Positions 49,641 to 61,875 of a stretch of DNA of 64,000 bases are shown piece after piece. The DNA comes from Moniliella sp. 'wahieum' (Eukaryota > Basidiomycota > Moniliellomycetes > Moniliellales > Moniliellaceae): positions 372,001 through 436,000 of the forward strand of contig RSEE01000014.1 of assembly GCA_003971905.1 (NCBI GenBank), given 5' to 3'. The notes below the pieces were generated by a model. That model worked only from the letters and a program-made list of their open reading frames with translations. It was not told where the DNA came from and made no database searches. A program made the translations under genes and the position numbers. Each line of letters opens with the position of its first letter. Position 1 is the first letter of the stretch.

Positions 49641-50447
49641 GGCATGCGATCCTTGCCGCCATCGCCAGCAGGCATAATGTGCATGACACATGAGATGAAT
49701 GATGCCCGGCCTCCCAGGTGAGAATATGTGGCTCTTCTTCGACTACTGGCCGTAATGCATCGCGCTGAATCAACGGTTGCTTTGCTGGGTGGAGCAATGC
49801 CGCATCGGCCGAGGTGGTTCTGGTGTATATAGTAGTGGAGCGATGCAGAAGACCTCGGTGTTGGGATGCAGTCAATAAGAAGCGATCCAACCCAAACCAG
49901 CAAGTAATGTTGACAAGTATCAAGTGCATGCCAAGCCGAGCGAACGAGGGCAAGAAAAGATGTGGTTTGGGTGGTGCACTTTAGGGAAGAAGAGGATATA
50001 TGGTGGTATCACACGTTGGGCGTGGCGCGCGTTACAGTATGCATTGCCAGTAGTGGCAGTAGTGGCCTGTAGCGTGTAGTGGCTCGTGCACAGTGTGGCA
50101 TGAACATTTCAGTTCCCCAAAAGATCGCTATCGGGAGCAAGGGGCTAAGCCTGAGCTGGCTGATTGATGCAATTGATGATTGAGGATCGATGAGATGAGA
50201 GGCTGAGATCCGAGGTCCAGACTCAGCCGCTAATAAGGCGGGCGCTGATACAAGCGCAAGCATGCATGAATCACGCACACCGCGCTCAGATCTGACAGCA
50301 GATCTAAAGCGCATGGTTCCCAACGGCAGCCACCATCACCACACCACCACCTCTCCCCCATCTCTCCTTCCTCTTCCTTCACCGCACGGTCATTTAACAC
50401 CTCATTGGATGACCAAGGGTGAACAACCGTGAGTTAAAGAAGCCATC
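49641..50447. other. Intergenic
   Basis: It includes GGCAGTAGTGGC-type short repeats (50045-50070), GAT-rich palindromic units (50160-50210), and a C/T-rich stretch just before the next start. No gene seen. Confidence 0.4.
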
Positions 50448-52007
50448 ATGGGTTCTCCCCTCAACTTCCTGCGCGCAGCAGCCGTTCGACGTCTATATCT
50501 GCCGCCACACGTCGTCGACCTCTGGACCCGCGAAGTTGCGCGTCCACGCTACACACTCCTCATCCTTATTCTCCTCAGTGCTTACCTTTCACCATCCGCC
50601 TCCGACTATTCCACCAAGGGGCCTGGACAAGAAACAGCAACACAAACAACCGCACCCCCAGCCGTCCTGTCTCCTCCACCACTCTGCCTACCGATTTGGA
50701 CGCTTCTGATGCATCTGGGTCCCTCCGTGCCTCACTCTATGCCCTGATTGGAGTGGGTGTCACGGGCTCTGCAGTAACCATTGTGCAGCTTCTCGGACTT
50801 TGGGGGCTGCGCCTTTTGGCTGTAACCGTTGATCATTGGCTGGATTCTATGCCGTTCGTGCCTCGCAGTTACTCCCTTCATTTGAAGCTCCGGATTTGGG
50901 TCATCGCTCTCGCCCTAAGTGCTGCTGCGGTAGCCACGGCACAGCCTTTTATGGCCAGTGCTACTGCCTCGCTCGTGTTGCATGTCTGTCATTGGGGTGG
51001 CCTTAACCTGCATGATCCCCTCGCCCTCACCTCACCTGGTCCCTTGAAGCTAATCGTCTGCCTCGATTCCTTAGCCGCTGTGGCGAGCGCATTTACCATT
51101 CTCCTTGGATTGAGCCATTTCTTTCCACCCAAGTCACATGTCCGAGCCATCTCATGCTCCTTAGCCCGTTCGGCATTTATGGCGTCGATCAAAGCGTTTC
51201 TTCTGGGCCCCAAGAATGCATCCACAGCTCGAGCGCAGCAACGGTACCAGCGCCGTCTCGTCCGCCATCGGAGGCAAGTCCGAGCTATGGGCCTGCAAGC
51301 TTTCCCTGCGCCACCTCCACCAGTGTTTCGGGAAGCTTCGCCTCGTCCAACATCTCGAGTTGGGACGGTCCCCAGTGGACCCCCCGAAATGGCTGTGCCG
51401 GCTGTTAAGCCGCCTCGTCAACGGGGGCACAGTGTGAGGCTTGATCTTGCCTGGGTAATGGAGGTGGCGCTGGCATTACTCAACGTGGGTTGGCAGCAGT
51501 GCAGTACACTGTCATCCTGGCTTTACTTCCACGCGTAATCATCATCACTCTTGTGGTCGGCCTGGCGCTACATCAACAGGCCACCACCTTTATTGATACC
51601 TGGTCCGAGGCCCGGGGGGCAGCCGAGTGCCTGGAATATGTGGTTCGTCGCTGGCCTGGACCGAAGGAGGGACAGGATTCGATGGAGGAGCAAGTTTGTG
51701 CTATGTGTTTTGAGCCCGTTGTCACGCATGTTGCGGTGCCCGAGGGGGAAAAGGCGACAGAGGAGGATCTCTCCAGTGCCCATTCAGCACGTAAGGGGTC
51801 GCATGTTTGGATTGCGGGCACTGGCTCCACCCAACATGCCTTGTGACCTGGCTGACTAACCAGGGCGTTTGTCCTGTTTGTCATATGCCTCTCCAGCTTG
51901 CCCGCCAAGTCAGCGTGACTTCGCCCGTGGCATCCACCCATCCGAGGTGGGATTTTCTCCCAACGGCCCCGACGTGCCCACAGCGGCCTGAGCGAGAGAT
52001 GTGTTGA
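50448..52007 (+). CDS. Multi-pass RING-H2 membrane protein, putative E3 ubiquitin ligase
   Basis: The start ATG at 50448 (GSPLNFLRAAAVRRLYLPP) is followed by hydrophobic helices at about 50555 (TLLILILLSAYL), 50735 (ALIGVGVTGSAVTIVQLLGL), 50900 (WVIALALSAAAVATAQPF), 51060 (CLDSLAAVASAFTILLGL), 51455 (VMEVALALLNVGW) and 51505 (VILALLPRVIIITLVVGLAL). The C-terminus holds a RING-H2: CAMCFEPV (about 51700), then CGHWLHPTCLVTWL (51810) and CPVCH (51870), the full C-x2-C / C-H / H-x2-C / C-x2-C set. The design, many helices then RING-H2, resembles ER ligases such as Hrd1, but the helices do not look like Hrd1 itself. Frame changes occur near 50690, 51500 and 51800. Confidence 0.72.
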
Positions 52008-52795
52008 CGACCCACTCTCCATGCCCAGACTCATCATCATCATTGTGTATGGCCATCCATGCTTACCATAATTGACGTTTTCTTCACCCTCATTCCAACT
52101 TCACTCTTCGCTGTAATAGCACGCATTCTTTAAGCATATAATGTCCACTCCCGCTGGTTGGTTGGCCAACGGGCGTATCGTCACCGGCGGGGGGCTCCAT
52201 ACTTCGCCGTTTTCAAACTAGATAGAGTTGCAGAGACTCTATCTCCAGGCAAAGGCACTTTCGGCCCCTGTGCTGCTTTTATTCCTAGGATGCAGAGCTA
52301 CACTGCATAATAAACTCAAAACTATTGACAGGCGGTGGTTACAGTGCGCACGGGAAGTAGATTGCCAAGGCACTTTTGGGGGTTTATGCACAGAGTTGGG
52401 GGAAGAGAATGAGTGAAGGGGCTGGAGAGACGCTCTGTATGTTGGAGCTTGTCCCAGGCCTCCTCTTTGGGCCTCAGGCTGATGAGCCGATGAGCCCAAA
52501 CCCCAATCCCCAAACCAAATGCTCGTAAGGCCAATGGCCATCTCGGAGTGGTGTGGGGCAAACCAAACCCACCACCTCGCAGCGGCAAAAAGAAAATGGC
52601 AGTCACGTGATGTCATCAAGCAAATGGATAGGAACAACCCTATCTCATGAGTGTGACCCCGTGCTACTTTTCCCTTATTACTCGCCGCAGCAACCTGGCC
52701 TTGCTCTGGCAATCCTCAGTATGGTTGCTTCCGGGTCGCCTGGTTGTCGACGCAGACCCGAACGTCCCAAGCTAGTCCACGACTCTGCATCCGAC
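52008..52795. other. Intergenic
   Basis: Upstream of the uL24 gene. It has an inverted TTGGTTGGCCAA (52156-52167) and a degenerate AGGCCT/TGATGAG palindrome stretch near 52458-52490. No gene. Confidence 0.4.
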
Positions 52796-53427
52796 ATGGT
52801 CTCCTCAGCCGTCGCACGAACCGCAAGATCCAGCTGAGCGCACCGGCGCATCTGCGCCGCAAGCTCATGAGCTCCTCTGAGCAAAGCGTCCGCGCTGAGC
52901 AGGCGCCGTAAGTACCCTTCCCTGTTGGAATCGGGATTGTTGTACGGGACAATCTGGGGCATAACGAGACCACGGGCGGGATGGCGGGCATTGTGCCATT
53001 CGCAACTGGGGAATTATTCCTCCTCCCGTTCTGGAGATGTAGCCCGGGTGGCCGTACTGCGTCTGGATACTTCATATCGGCACTCCACTGGCGCAGCATT
53101 GGCAAAGACAACCCTTGACTGACTCGAGTGGCCCTTTACAGATTCGCTCCAATGCCCATCGTCAAGGGCGATGAAGTCCAGATTGTCCGCGGCTCGAAGA
53201 AGGGCGCTGAGGGTCGTGTGACCCAGGTGTACCGCAAGAAGTGGGTCATCCACGTTGACCGTGTCGAGCGTGAGAAGGCCAAGGAGCAGACTGTGCCCAT
53301 CCCCGTTGCCGCCTCCAACGTGGTGATTACCAAGCTTAAGCTCGACAAGAGCCGCAAGGTTATCATCGCCCGCAAGTCGGGCAAGCCTGTGGCAGATGCG
53401 GAGGGTGACGTTGAGATGAAGGCCTAA
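52796..53427 (+). CDS. RPL26: 60S ribosomal protein uL24 (L26)
   Basis: Large-subunit protein near the exit tunnel. The first visible exon (from ATG 52796) reads, with one extra C, MVSSSRRTNRKIQLSAPAHL then RRKLMSS, the L26 N-terminus. An intron of 224 nt (52918-53141; GTAAGT donor, TTGACTGACT branch region, TTTACAG acceptor) follows. Exon 2 contains the KOW motif: PIVKGDEVQIVRGSKKGAEG and RVTQVYRKKWVIHVDRVERE, ending EGDVEMKA at 53427. Small indels near 52880 and 53147 disturb the otherwise invariant RSMPI segment. An additional short first exon further 5' is possible. Codon use in exon 2 is strongly biased (AAG, GTC, CGC), as expected for a highly expressed gene. Confidence 0.93.
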
Positions 53428-54773
53428 AGGTTGGTTAGCGTCTCTTCCTGTCCTTTGTCCTCAACTTTCCTCATCTCCATTCCGTCTTCCTCTTACGTCC
53501 ATATCCCAAAAAACCACAGGAGCACGGTACCAGCTCATGGCCATGGCCAAGGTCATGATTGCTGGTCTTTGCTGGTGGCAGCTCTTGCTGCCGTTGGCGC
53601 ATGCTGGCGAAAGTTGGTGTTGTTGTGCCAAACGTGTGTGCGTTGTTATGCGAATGCCCATGATCTAAATGGCCTGACAACGGCATATGGCTGAAACGGC
53701 CCCGGTCAGAGAAAGAGGCCGCCAGCTCTGAAGATCGTCACCGATAGATGTGCAGGGAGGAGGGAGGAGAAGATCGATACGGCGGCTTACGCCCGGTTGG
53801 TGGTCGGTGAGTGGCACAATAAGAGGATGCTCTGTAGCACGTAACACGTAACGCGCAACGCCTTGCAGCTTACGCCCACAATGCAAGTGTCCTGGGTGTG
53901 CTCCTATTTAGGCCATAGTATGTAGGCGGGAAAGAGACCGATGAGGCGATGAGGCTCATGCACTGAAGTGAATGAGGGGCAAGGGCTGGGTCCCAGGGCT
54001 CGGCGGCGGCCACAGGGCGCATTCGAATTGGGCAGGCCGGCACGTTGAGTCGCTTGGGCTAACAATGCGGGTGGCTGCCAGGAGACCCGGAGTAGGCATT
54101 GCAGGGAGTAACATGTAACAGCGGATCATGAACGTGTGGCGCGTGGCGCGTACAGGGTAGGGATGCCGACGGTGTGGGGACCAAGGGGGCGGAATGGGAA
54201 TGAAACATCAGGCCTCAGGCGCGCTCAGCCGCTCAGGCACTCGGGCTGACGCTGCGGATTGAGTTCCTGAGTACTCCTCAGTACGGAGTCGGACCTTAGC
54301 CAGGCCTGGAGCCAGCGCTTGTGACATGTGGCCTGTGAGGCGTGGCGTCACGCGTGACATGTGGCATGGGAGTGGCTGGGCCAGCACGGGGCGAGTATGG
54401 GGCGAGCTGCAAGGAGTGGGTCTAAAGCTTTTACAGGCATTGACATTCCCATTGTTGGTGTTTGACCCCCGTGTTTACCCAGACGGAGGACCGCACGTTG
54501 AGCGCGCCAGTATGCAAGTCCTCAACGTCAACGTTGAACCTGCTCGGGAGATCAATGGCTTATGAGGTCATGGGGATCGAGAAACAGATCGTCAGAGAGA
54601 ACTCCACGTAAGCATGGCAGCAGAGCGTGTGGCTCTCTTTGTCCAACACCCAGCCTGTGACTTTGCCCCTGCTCTACGTCCACATGGAAGCAGACGCCAT
54701 CGCCATCGCCGCCGCCCTCATCACCAGCTCCAGTTGAGTGAGTTTTTCTAGAGCGTTACAGACCAGCCTCGCC
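53428..54773. other. Intergenic with palindromic units
   Basis: It contains CACGTAACACGTAACGCG (53838-53857), GTGGCGCG repeats (54136-54152), AGTACT units near 54270, and ACGCGT-G/ACATGT-G units near 54348-54366. No gene seen. Confidence 0.45.
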
Positions 54774-57401
54774 ATGCCGTCCCACCGCATCAAGCACTTC
54801 CCAATGGTCAAAGAGCATGGCTCACCACTCAGCTCACCACCCTGGTTTCCCTCCCTGTTTCCACCTCCTCCTCCAACCCCGTTTTGCGCCAGCCGGCGCC
54901 CGACTTCCGCATGCTTGATCACCACGGCCAAGTCCACACCCTGCACTCCTATATCTCCCTGGGCAAGCCAGTGGTCCTCTTCTTCTACCCGCTCGGGCTC
55001 GCCCTTTTGTACCAAGCAGCTCGTGCCCTTCGCTCTATGCAGCTCGTCGCGCCTTCCTTCTCCTTCCGCCGTCACCCTCATCGGTGTTAACAAGACTCGC
55101 CCACCCGCATCGCCCAGTTTGTCCAGCAGCACAGCATTTCCTATCCGGTCCTCTCCGATGTCGACCGCACAGTACACAACGCCTACGGCGTAGGCACCAT
55201 CCTTATGGGCCTCATGAACCGTAAGTCACTACTCACTAGTCACTAGTCCTTCCCCTCCACCGGCACCCTGACCGACTGACCCTTCATGTTTCTGATTTGC
55301 CTTTGTTTGTTGCACCTGGAACGTTCAGAGCGCACCACCTTTGTGATTGACACACGGGGCATTGTTCGAGGCTCCGCAGAGGGTACATTCAATTACAAAG
55401 GTCACATCAAATACGTCGAGCGTTGGCTAGCTCGCATCAATGACGAAGAAGCATTCCTGTCTCAAGGTGGCCCAGCGGCCGAGTTGATCCAGCAGCGCTT
55501 TTTCGACACAGCCCCAAACCGTCCCGTCTCACCTCCGAGCCTCAGGATACACCATCAGAACCCGAGGGTTCACCCTTACCGGCAGCCGTCTACGCCGCCT
55601 CCCGGGTCGCCACTAGCTCAGGTCTCATTCGCCCGTCCCAGGCTGTGGTCAATGCTCTCCGCACCGACGTCTCAAATGAAAAACTGAACAGCTCCGGCCC
55701 TCTATCCAAGTTGGCTCCGTACCTGCGCTCACACACTCTTTACTCTCTCCGGAGCCGCCTGTGTACGAGAACGTGGACGAGAGATCCAATTCCACCTCCG
55801 TCGCTCCCTGGAACAATTCATCCTCCACCAGTCGTATCAGCCCCTCATCCAGTGAATGGCAAACTCACTACCAGAGTCAACCGCAGCGCAATTCCTATCC
55901 CGATCTGAATGCCCCATCACTTCTCCATGGCATGGGCTTAGAACCGGCAAGCCCCGAGGCGGTATATGGTAGCCCATTGCAGCAGACTCCATCAGCCCGA
56001 TCAAGCGGATGGGCCCCAAGCATCACGAGCCTCTTGGACGCAGACGCGCCCTCGCGTCCTCCAGCTGATGACTCGATCTCTGAACCGGATTCGCCCTTGG
56101 ACAAAAACCCTCCCATCGCGCGGCGGACTCGGCCATCCAACGTCGTCTCCACAAGAGGATATGAGGAGAACGAAAGTGCTTCCGACTCGGAATGGTCGAT
56201 CGCCAATGATTTTCCCAGCCCTGTACGTGATTCTGTTGCGGAAGACGCACCGATACCTCCAAAGGCACAGTCCATGGCTTTGGGCAGATATCCGTCACCC
56301 CACTTCTCTCTTCATACCTCTCGGTCGGACTCGAACCTACGCCGGTCCTCTAAGGGGCACAGTCGCAATGGCCCATGTATCGCCGGCTCCAGTACGCGAG
56401 CCAGCTTCAACTTGCCTTTACCTTACTCAGCCACGAAGGGGGGTGGAGAGGCGCACGAGAGTGTGCAATCCCCCAACCGGGTTCGGGTTCACCAAGGCCT
56501 TACAGAGCCTCCTGTTCCTTCACTTCCATCTGGTTTACCTCTTATACCTGAGCAACATGGCTTGACTACACCTGATCCGAGCAATGCGAATGGTCTTGTG
56601 CGCGTGGGTTCTACATCTATACCAACCGTCCCCCTCCGATTATGTCGGGCTTCAAACAACTTGGTCCCCATGCTGATTCAGTCAGTTCCGATTATCGCCC
56701 TTCTTCGTCACTCAGCGTTCCCAATCCCACTGGGTGCACAGGTGACCTTACCGTACCCGAGGACTCCGGAATGGTCCCAGCCATCGCTGCTTCTAACTTA
56801 TCGGTAATCGCACCGAGAAAACGCACTTCTGCCCCTGTACCTATGGCCCCTCCTCACCCCCAGCGCAGGAATCCCGCCCCAACCATTTAACCCCTACCTC
56901 TGTAGCGGCAAGTTCGTACCTTGAGCAACGCAGTTCTGGTGAAGTCACTCCTTCATTTCCCCCCTCGTTTTGCATACCCCGCTTCCATCTGAACGCGGTA
57001 GTGTCAACCAAGATGGCACGTATCCCCGCTCAGCCCCGTCGCGGCTACGTTCCGTTAAGTCCTACAACTCCTGGCCACGGAAACGCTTACGCCGGAACAC
57101 TTCCGCACCCGCGTGCGCTCCCGTCCCACTCGTAACAAAGGTATTAGTGCAACTCCTTCCTTCTCTACCGTGCCTGGATACCAGCATACAGTACTGCCGC
57201 CTCGGGAAACCAGGTCCCTCCCCCAACGCGGGGGTGGGTGCGCGTTGGGTACCCCCTTCCCGTGGCGGCTCCACGCCTTGGCCCTCCAACATTAGACGCC
57301 CCTTATTTTCCTTGGGCCTGGAGCATGCCCACTCGTCCCCCAACTTACTGGACTCGGGAAAACCGATTCGGGCTGCTCCTCTCGACAAACGACGGAAGTG
57401 A
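54774..57401 (+). CDS. PrxQ/BCP-type peroxiredoxin with very long Ser/Pro-rich tail
   Basis: ATG 54774 opens a short leader. The peroxiredoxin domain starts LRQPAPDFRMLDHHG (about 54884), then GKPVVLFFYPL and SGSPFCTKQ (about 54995-55020), where the peroxidatic Cys sits in PFCT instead of the usual TPGCT. GVNKDSPTRIAQFVQQH (about 55085) and SYPVLSDVDRTVHNAYGVG follow. An intron (GTAAGT near 55221 to TTCAG near 55328) leads to ERTTFVIDTRGIVRG and the domain end near 55450. Coding-like sequence then continues for about 650 residues, rich in Ser, Pro, Asn and Gln, with many Ser-Pro pairs, and ends SGKPIRAAPLDKRRK at 57401. At least five frame changes occur. A separate downstream gene is possible, but no promoter or new start is evident. 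Confidence 0.7.
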
Positions 57402-57960
57402 GGCCCACGTCGCTGCGTTACCCCCACTATTCTATAGAACCTGGGCATGATTCTTATATATGAGTTCCAAGATTCGTGTGTGTCTTCCTGTGCTGGCCTG
57501 TGGGTATATTGTGGGTACAGATATATTACCTCGTCCTTCCTGCCACGGTTTCCCGTCAACCAATCGTCAACGCATTCATGTGCGAGCGACAGCGGAGATG
57601 GCGTTGATATTGGCACGTCGACGAGATGGAAAACACAGTGAATGCGGTAAGCGTCAGACGAATGTGAAAATGGAGACGTTGTAGAACGCGGATGTACCCT
57701 TCTCCCTCCGGTAATCGGGAGAGCGGTGATACCAGTGATAGGTGGCAATATCGGAGAAGAAAGGATGTGGGATGGACTAAAAAGCTGTGGAGGCATGTCT
57801 CCTCCGCATGTCCACACTACAGCGTTGGCCAAACCCCATCACACTTCCGCTGTTTCTCCTAGAGGGAGATCATCGATCAGTACCTAGATACTCAGTACAT
57901 CAGTAAGTACTGACTCACGAAAGAGGCACTTGTCACTCGTACCGATCACTAGGATCACGC

Positions 57961-58008
57961 GTCACTAGTCACTAGTCACTAGTCACTAGTCACTAGTCAC
58001 TAGTCACT
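57961..58008. repeat. ACTAGT-C heptad array, about seven units
   Basis: A perfect GTCACTA tandem repeat, the longest of the 7-bp arrays. Each unit is the palindrome ACTAGT plus one C. It is preceded by an ACGCGT-C unit, so two different palindromes sit on the same period. Confidence 0.92.
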
Positions 58009-60559
58009 TACAATCATTTTTTGTCGGAGGAACATGTGCAGCATCATGCATCACACATACGTGGGGAAAAGACGGCACCGCTAAACGCCAGAAAAAGGGA
58101 AGTGGAGACCTAAGCAACGGAGGACACGGTATATACTGCACACTCACAGTTAGTACTTAGTAGTCCTTGCATGCTGAGGGCGCTAAGGAATAGACGTCCA
58201 AAATGATTGCGTTCAGTTTGAACGCGTTCAATGTCAGCCACGGACAGGAGTTATCTAGTTATTGAACTCAAAATTAGCATCATGCAAAAGAGGAATACTT
58301 CGCAGTATCTTCCCGGTGCGACAAGAGTGCAATGGCCCCCGGAGTACCAATAACCGGATGTGACCTGTGTTGACAGCTTGGTCCGGCTATGTACGTGTAG
58401 CTCTCGCAGGCCACACGAAATGATCGAGATCGATCACGATCACCGAGTCTGATGGATTCAGGTGCGGCCGGTGGCCGGTGGAGGTGGGGGGAGAGAGGCA
58501 AGAAGCTCGGCCGAAAAGGGGCACAGGCACTGCAAATAAATAACCGTCGGCACGGAGATGCAGGGCCCCGATCACACAGGCACAGATAGTTCAGTGGCAC
58601 AGACACACACAGCCACCCACACGAAAGAGTGTCTCTGCGACATGTGGAGAGATGGCCGTACAATCTGCTTCTCCCAAAAATGACTTCGCGATTGGTACTC
58701 CCGAATACTCAGTACTCCGAACTCTTCACAGTTCAGAGTCTGAATACTCATCGAACTCATAATAGCTTCAAGCTCCTTCAAAAACGTTTCAGGTCCTTTT
58801 CAGGATCGGGGGATCGGTACTCAGTGACTATAGTGACTAGTGACTAGTGGCAAATGAAGAGCCGCGAACAGTTCCGTGACTTGTTACAACCAGATTGGCT
58901 GAGACTTGAGAAGACTTTTGAGAGTCTCTAAGATCTAAGATCTAACGTGGCATATGCCATGTGATGCGTGACACCTTAATATGGCCCTAGGCCTTAGATC
59001 TTAGATCTTATACAGCGCCTAAAGCCGTATTGAACAGTGCGCGTCACACACTGAGCAACTGCTGCCCAGGGTAACACTCGCCCCGTTCCATGTTGTGACG
59101 AGGCTTGGGGCCAGTGTATTTCCAAGCTACTGCACTGGCGGGGCCTTTCAAAGTGTGTGGGGCCCGCAAGCTTTTCAAGCTTCAGCGCGCTCAGCGCTTC
59201 AGCACTCCAATTTCGTCGACAACATTATACTGACACAAAAGAGTATAGTTTCTGACTTGGTAGTAGATAGTCGTACCCCCGTAGGATGGAGGCTGTAACC
59301 GTTGGCCAAACAGGGATGTTGGGGCGAGAACCACGCGGTTATATCTCATGCGTGTGGATAGTCGCGCCCAAAACCGGGGCCACTGTCACATATAGCTGCC
59401 TCAGGCATCACTAGCATCACTTAGTAGTACTGGCAATTGCAATGTGTGGTCTTGCGAAAATGGAAATGACGCCTCCCGGGTACGGCCTTTTGGTGGTGAA
59501 TGGAGAGTTGTGTGTGCAGTGCTTTTTGGCGACTGCGGAGTGTGTTGCAGTGTGCATGTTTTGCACATACTACGGACGAGAAGAGTCACTATTATAGTAC
59601 GATACTCACAGTCACTCTGTATATTGTCACTAAAAGGGGTTTCATCGCCACGAAACGCTCTTTGCAGGTCCTGTATTCATCGATGTGGACGTTCAACGCG
59701 TTCACCACACTTATTGCAAATTAACACTATTCCATGTGGCACATTGGGTCTCAGGCTGAGGCCTGAGGCTCAGGCCCCAGGCCTGACCTCAAGCCTCTCA
59801 GGGTAGTAAAATCCCCGTCGACATCATGCTTGAGGTATAGAGGAGAGGGAACGCAATAGCTGTGCAAGAGGCTTCTGCCGGAGTGATGGCCCGAGAACAA
59901 GGTATAGTACTATTACCTCTTCACTCCGAAGCACGCAGTATAAGGCATATCAATCCAGCTGTCCTCCAACCGTCGGTCCCTCAAAATTCATGTGCACTCT
60001 GGTACATGCAGTGCAGCTGTCTATACCGTTGTATATAGTGTCTCGCCTCACGCGTCGCATTAGCCCCCGCGATCACCCCACGTCTTTCCACAATGGTCAG
60101 AGTCGTGCTGTTATGCCGATAGGTGAGCTTTGGATAGGACACTCACTTCTGCCCGTTAAAGGAAGGAAGCAGTGAGACTCTTTTTTGTATCGGTATCGGC
60201 CGGTATAACGATAGGTAAGTGCGAACTGTGTCTTTGAGTCCAGAGGCTTTCCCTCTTTAAAGATTGCTCACATGCACCATAATGGATGAACACCAGGCGT
60301 GACTGTTGGTGGGTTTTGTGGTCAAGCTTCGCATGTTGTCTTGAGGAAATAGCACTGCCACACCCTGGCACAGACGGTCTGAACCATCAGAAGGAGCACT
60401 CACCCTTGTACTGTCGCCTGCAGCCAAGGATTGGTCATTGCCGGTCATGCAATCACAATGTTGTGTGGGCTACACAGAGGATAGCTTCATAATTCCAAGA
60501 AGAATCATCCTCGTCGGCTGGATGCCGCGATCAACATTAGTTGGACCTACTCAGTGAGA

Positions 60560-60566
60560 TATAAAA
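60560..60566 (+). promoter_or_regulatory. TATA box of the aquaglyceroporin gene
   Basis: TATAAAA lies about 77 bp upstream of the start codon at 60643, followed by a pyrimidine-rich leader. Confidence 0.55.
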
Positions 60567-60642
60567 GTAAACACAGCCAGCTCCCTCGTTTCTAATCTTC
60601 CCCATCCGATTTCCCCCAGCTCTTCGGCCGTGTTCTGCCAAG

Positions 60643-61875
60643 ATGTACGATTCGTCGGAAAACGAGCAGTTTCTCCACCAGCTGCAGGCCATGATCCGCA
60701 GCGAGGTGCAGCATGCCATGGACGAGTCTCAAGCAAAAACTATTAGCCAGCTTAAGGCCCACGGTGACAACTTCAACTTGCATCACGAGAAGGATGCTGT
60801 TGTGCTTGAACCTCGCAGTGCAGTCCGTGAAGACGGCGTGTTCACCGCTGAGCCGGCCATTGAAAACCAAGTCAACGATCACGCGCTTCACAACGAACGT
60901 CTGGTGTTTCCCAACCCGTGGGTGCGTATTCGCTGGCACTTGCGTGAACCATTTGCGGAGTGCATTGGCACCTTTATGCTTGTCTTCGGCACGGCGGTGA
61001 ACTGCCAAGTCAATGTTTCGGCGGCGTTGCTTGGTAACGACAGTGCCAAGGGCAACTGGCTTAGTGACTGCTTGCGTGGGGTGTGGGAATTGGCTTGGGT
61101 GCCTGGATGTCGGGTGGAATTACAGGTGGTCACATCAATCCCGGTACGTGAACTAAAACCACTTTATCGGAAGTTCATCAACTGACCTTTTTATCTTTAC
61201 TCTTATCCGCTTAGCCGTCACCCTCGCCATGGCTGTCTTTCGCAAGTTTCCCTGGAAAAAAGTACCTGTGTACTGGGCCGCACAAGTGATCGGTGGCATC
61301 CTCGCTGCTTTGGTCACCTACAGTATCTACTGCAACCCCATCCGGATGGTCGATCCAGAGCAGACGCAGAAGACGGCCTCGAACTTCGCCACATTCCCCG
61401 CGGGCAATTGGCTGGAGACGCCCAGCACGCGGATTAGTACTTGGTGGAACGAGTGCTTCGGCACGATGATTCTAATTATGACAGTCTTAGCTGTCGGTGA
61501 CTCCGCGAACAACGCGCCTCCCAATGGAATGGCGCCGTTGGTGCTTCTCTTCATGCTGGCCGGACTTGCCATGGCAATCGGATGGCAGACAGCGTTTGCG
61601 TTCAACCCAGCTCGCGACTTTGGCCCTCGTGTGGCAATGTGGATTGTGGGCTACCCCAAGCACGTCCTTTGGACTCGAGACGCGTGGTACTGGATCTGGA
61701 CCCCAATCATTGGTCCCTTGTCGGGTGGATTGTTTGGCGCTTTCATTTACGATGCTTCATCTACACTGGTTCCGAATCGTGGCTAAACGCTCCATGGTTT
61801 GGCCACACACTTCCTGAGGCCGCTTCCGATTTTACCGACCCTGAGACGCAGCAGGGGTCTTCCATTCAGAAGTAG
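60643..61875 (+). CDS. Aquaglyceroporin (MIP family, Fps1/AQP-like)
   Basis: Channel for water and glycerol in the plasma membrane. ATG 60643 gives a hydrophilic N-terminal extension of about 100 residues before the first helix, FAECIGTFMLVFGTAVNCQ (60955). Loop B, GAWMSGGITGGHINP, ends at 61143 and is completed as NPA across intron 61144-61214 (71 nt, CTGAC branch near 61187). Helices include VYWAAQVIGGILAALVTYS (61270) and FGTMILIMTVLAVGDSANN (61460). Loop E is FNPARDFGPR (about 61601), where the Asp after NPAR marks a glycerol-permeable channel. A frame change near 61070 breaks the first part. Another near 61755 hides the end: FIYTGSESWLNAPWFG, then a short acidic tail, stopping at 61875 (uncorrected stop 61786). 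Confidence 0.92.

Larger units (their letters stand above)
57402..60642. other. Long intergenic region with palindromic heptads
   Basis: About 3.2 kb without a recognised gene. It holds the ACTAGT-C array (57961-58008), AGTACT/TACTCAGTACT units near 57888-57912 and 58703-58720, ACTAGT units near 58835-58850, AGATCT-A units near 58929-58945 and 58994-59010, and AGGCCT-G units at 59748-59786. The 3' end contains the aquaporin promoter. Confidence 0.5.
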
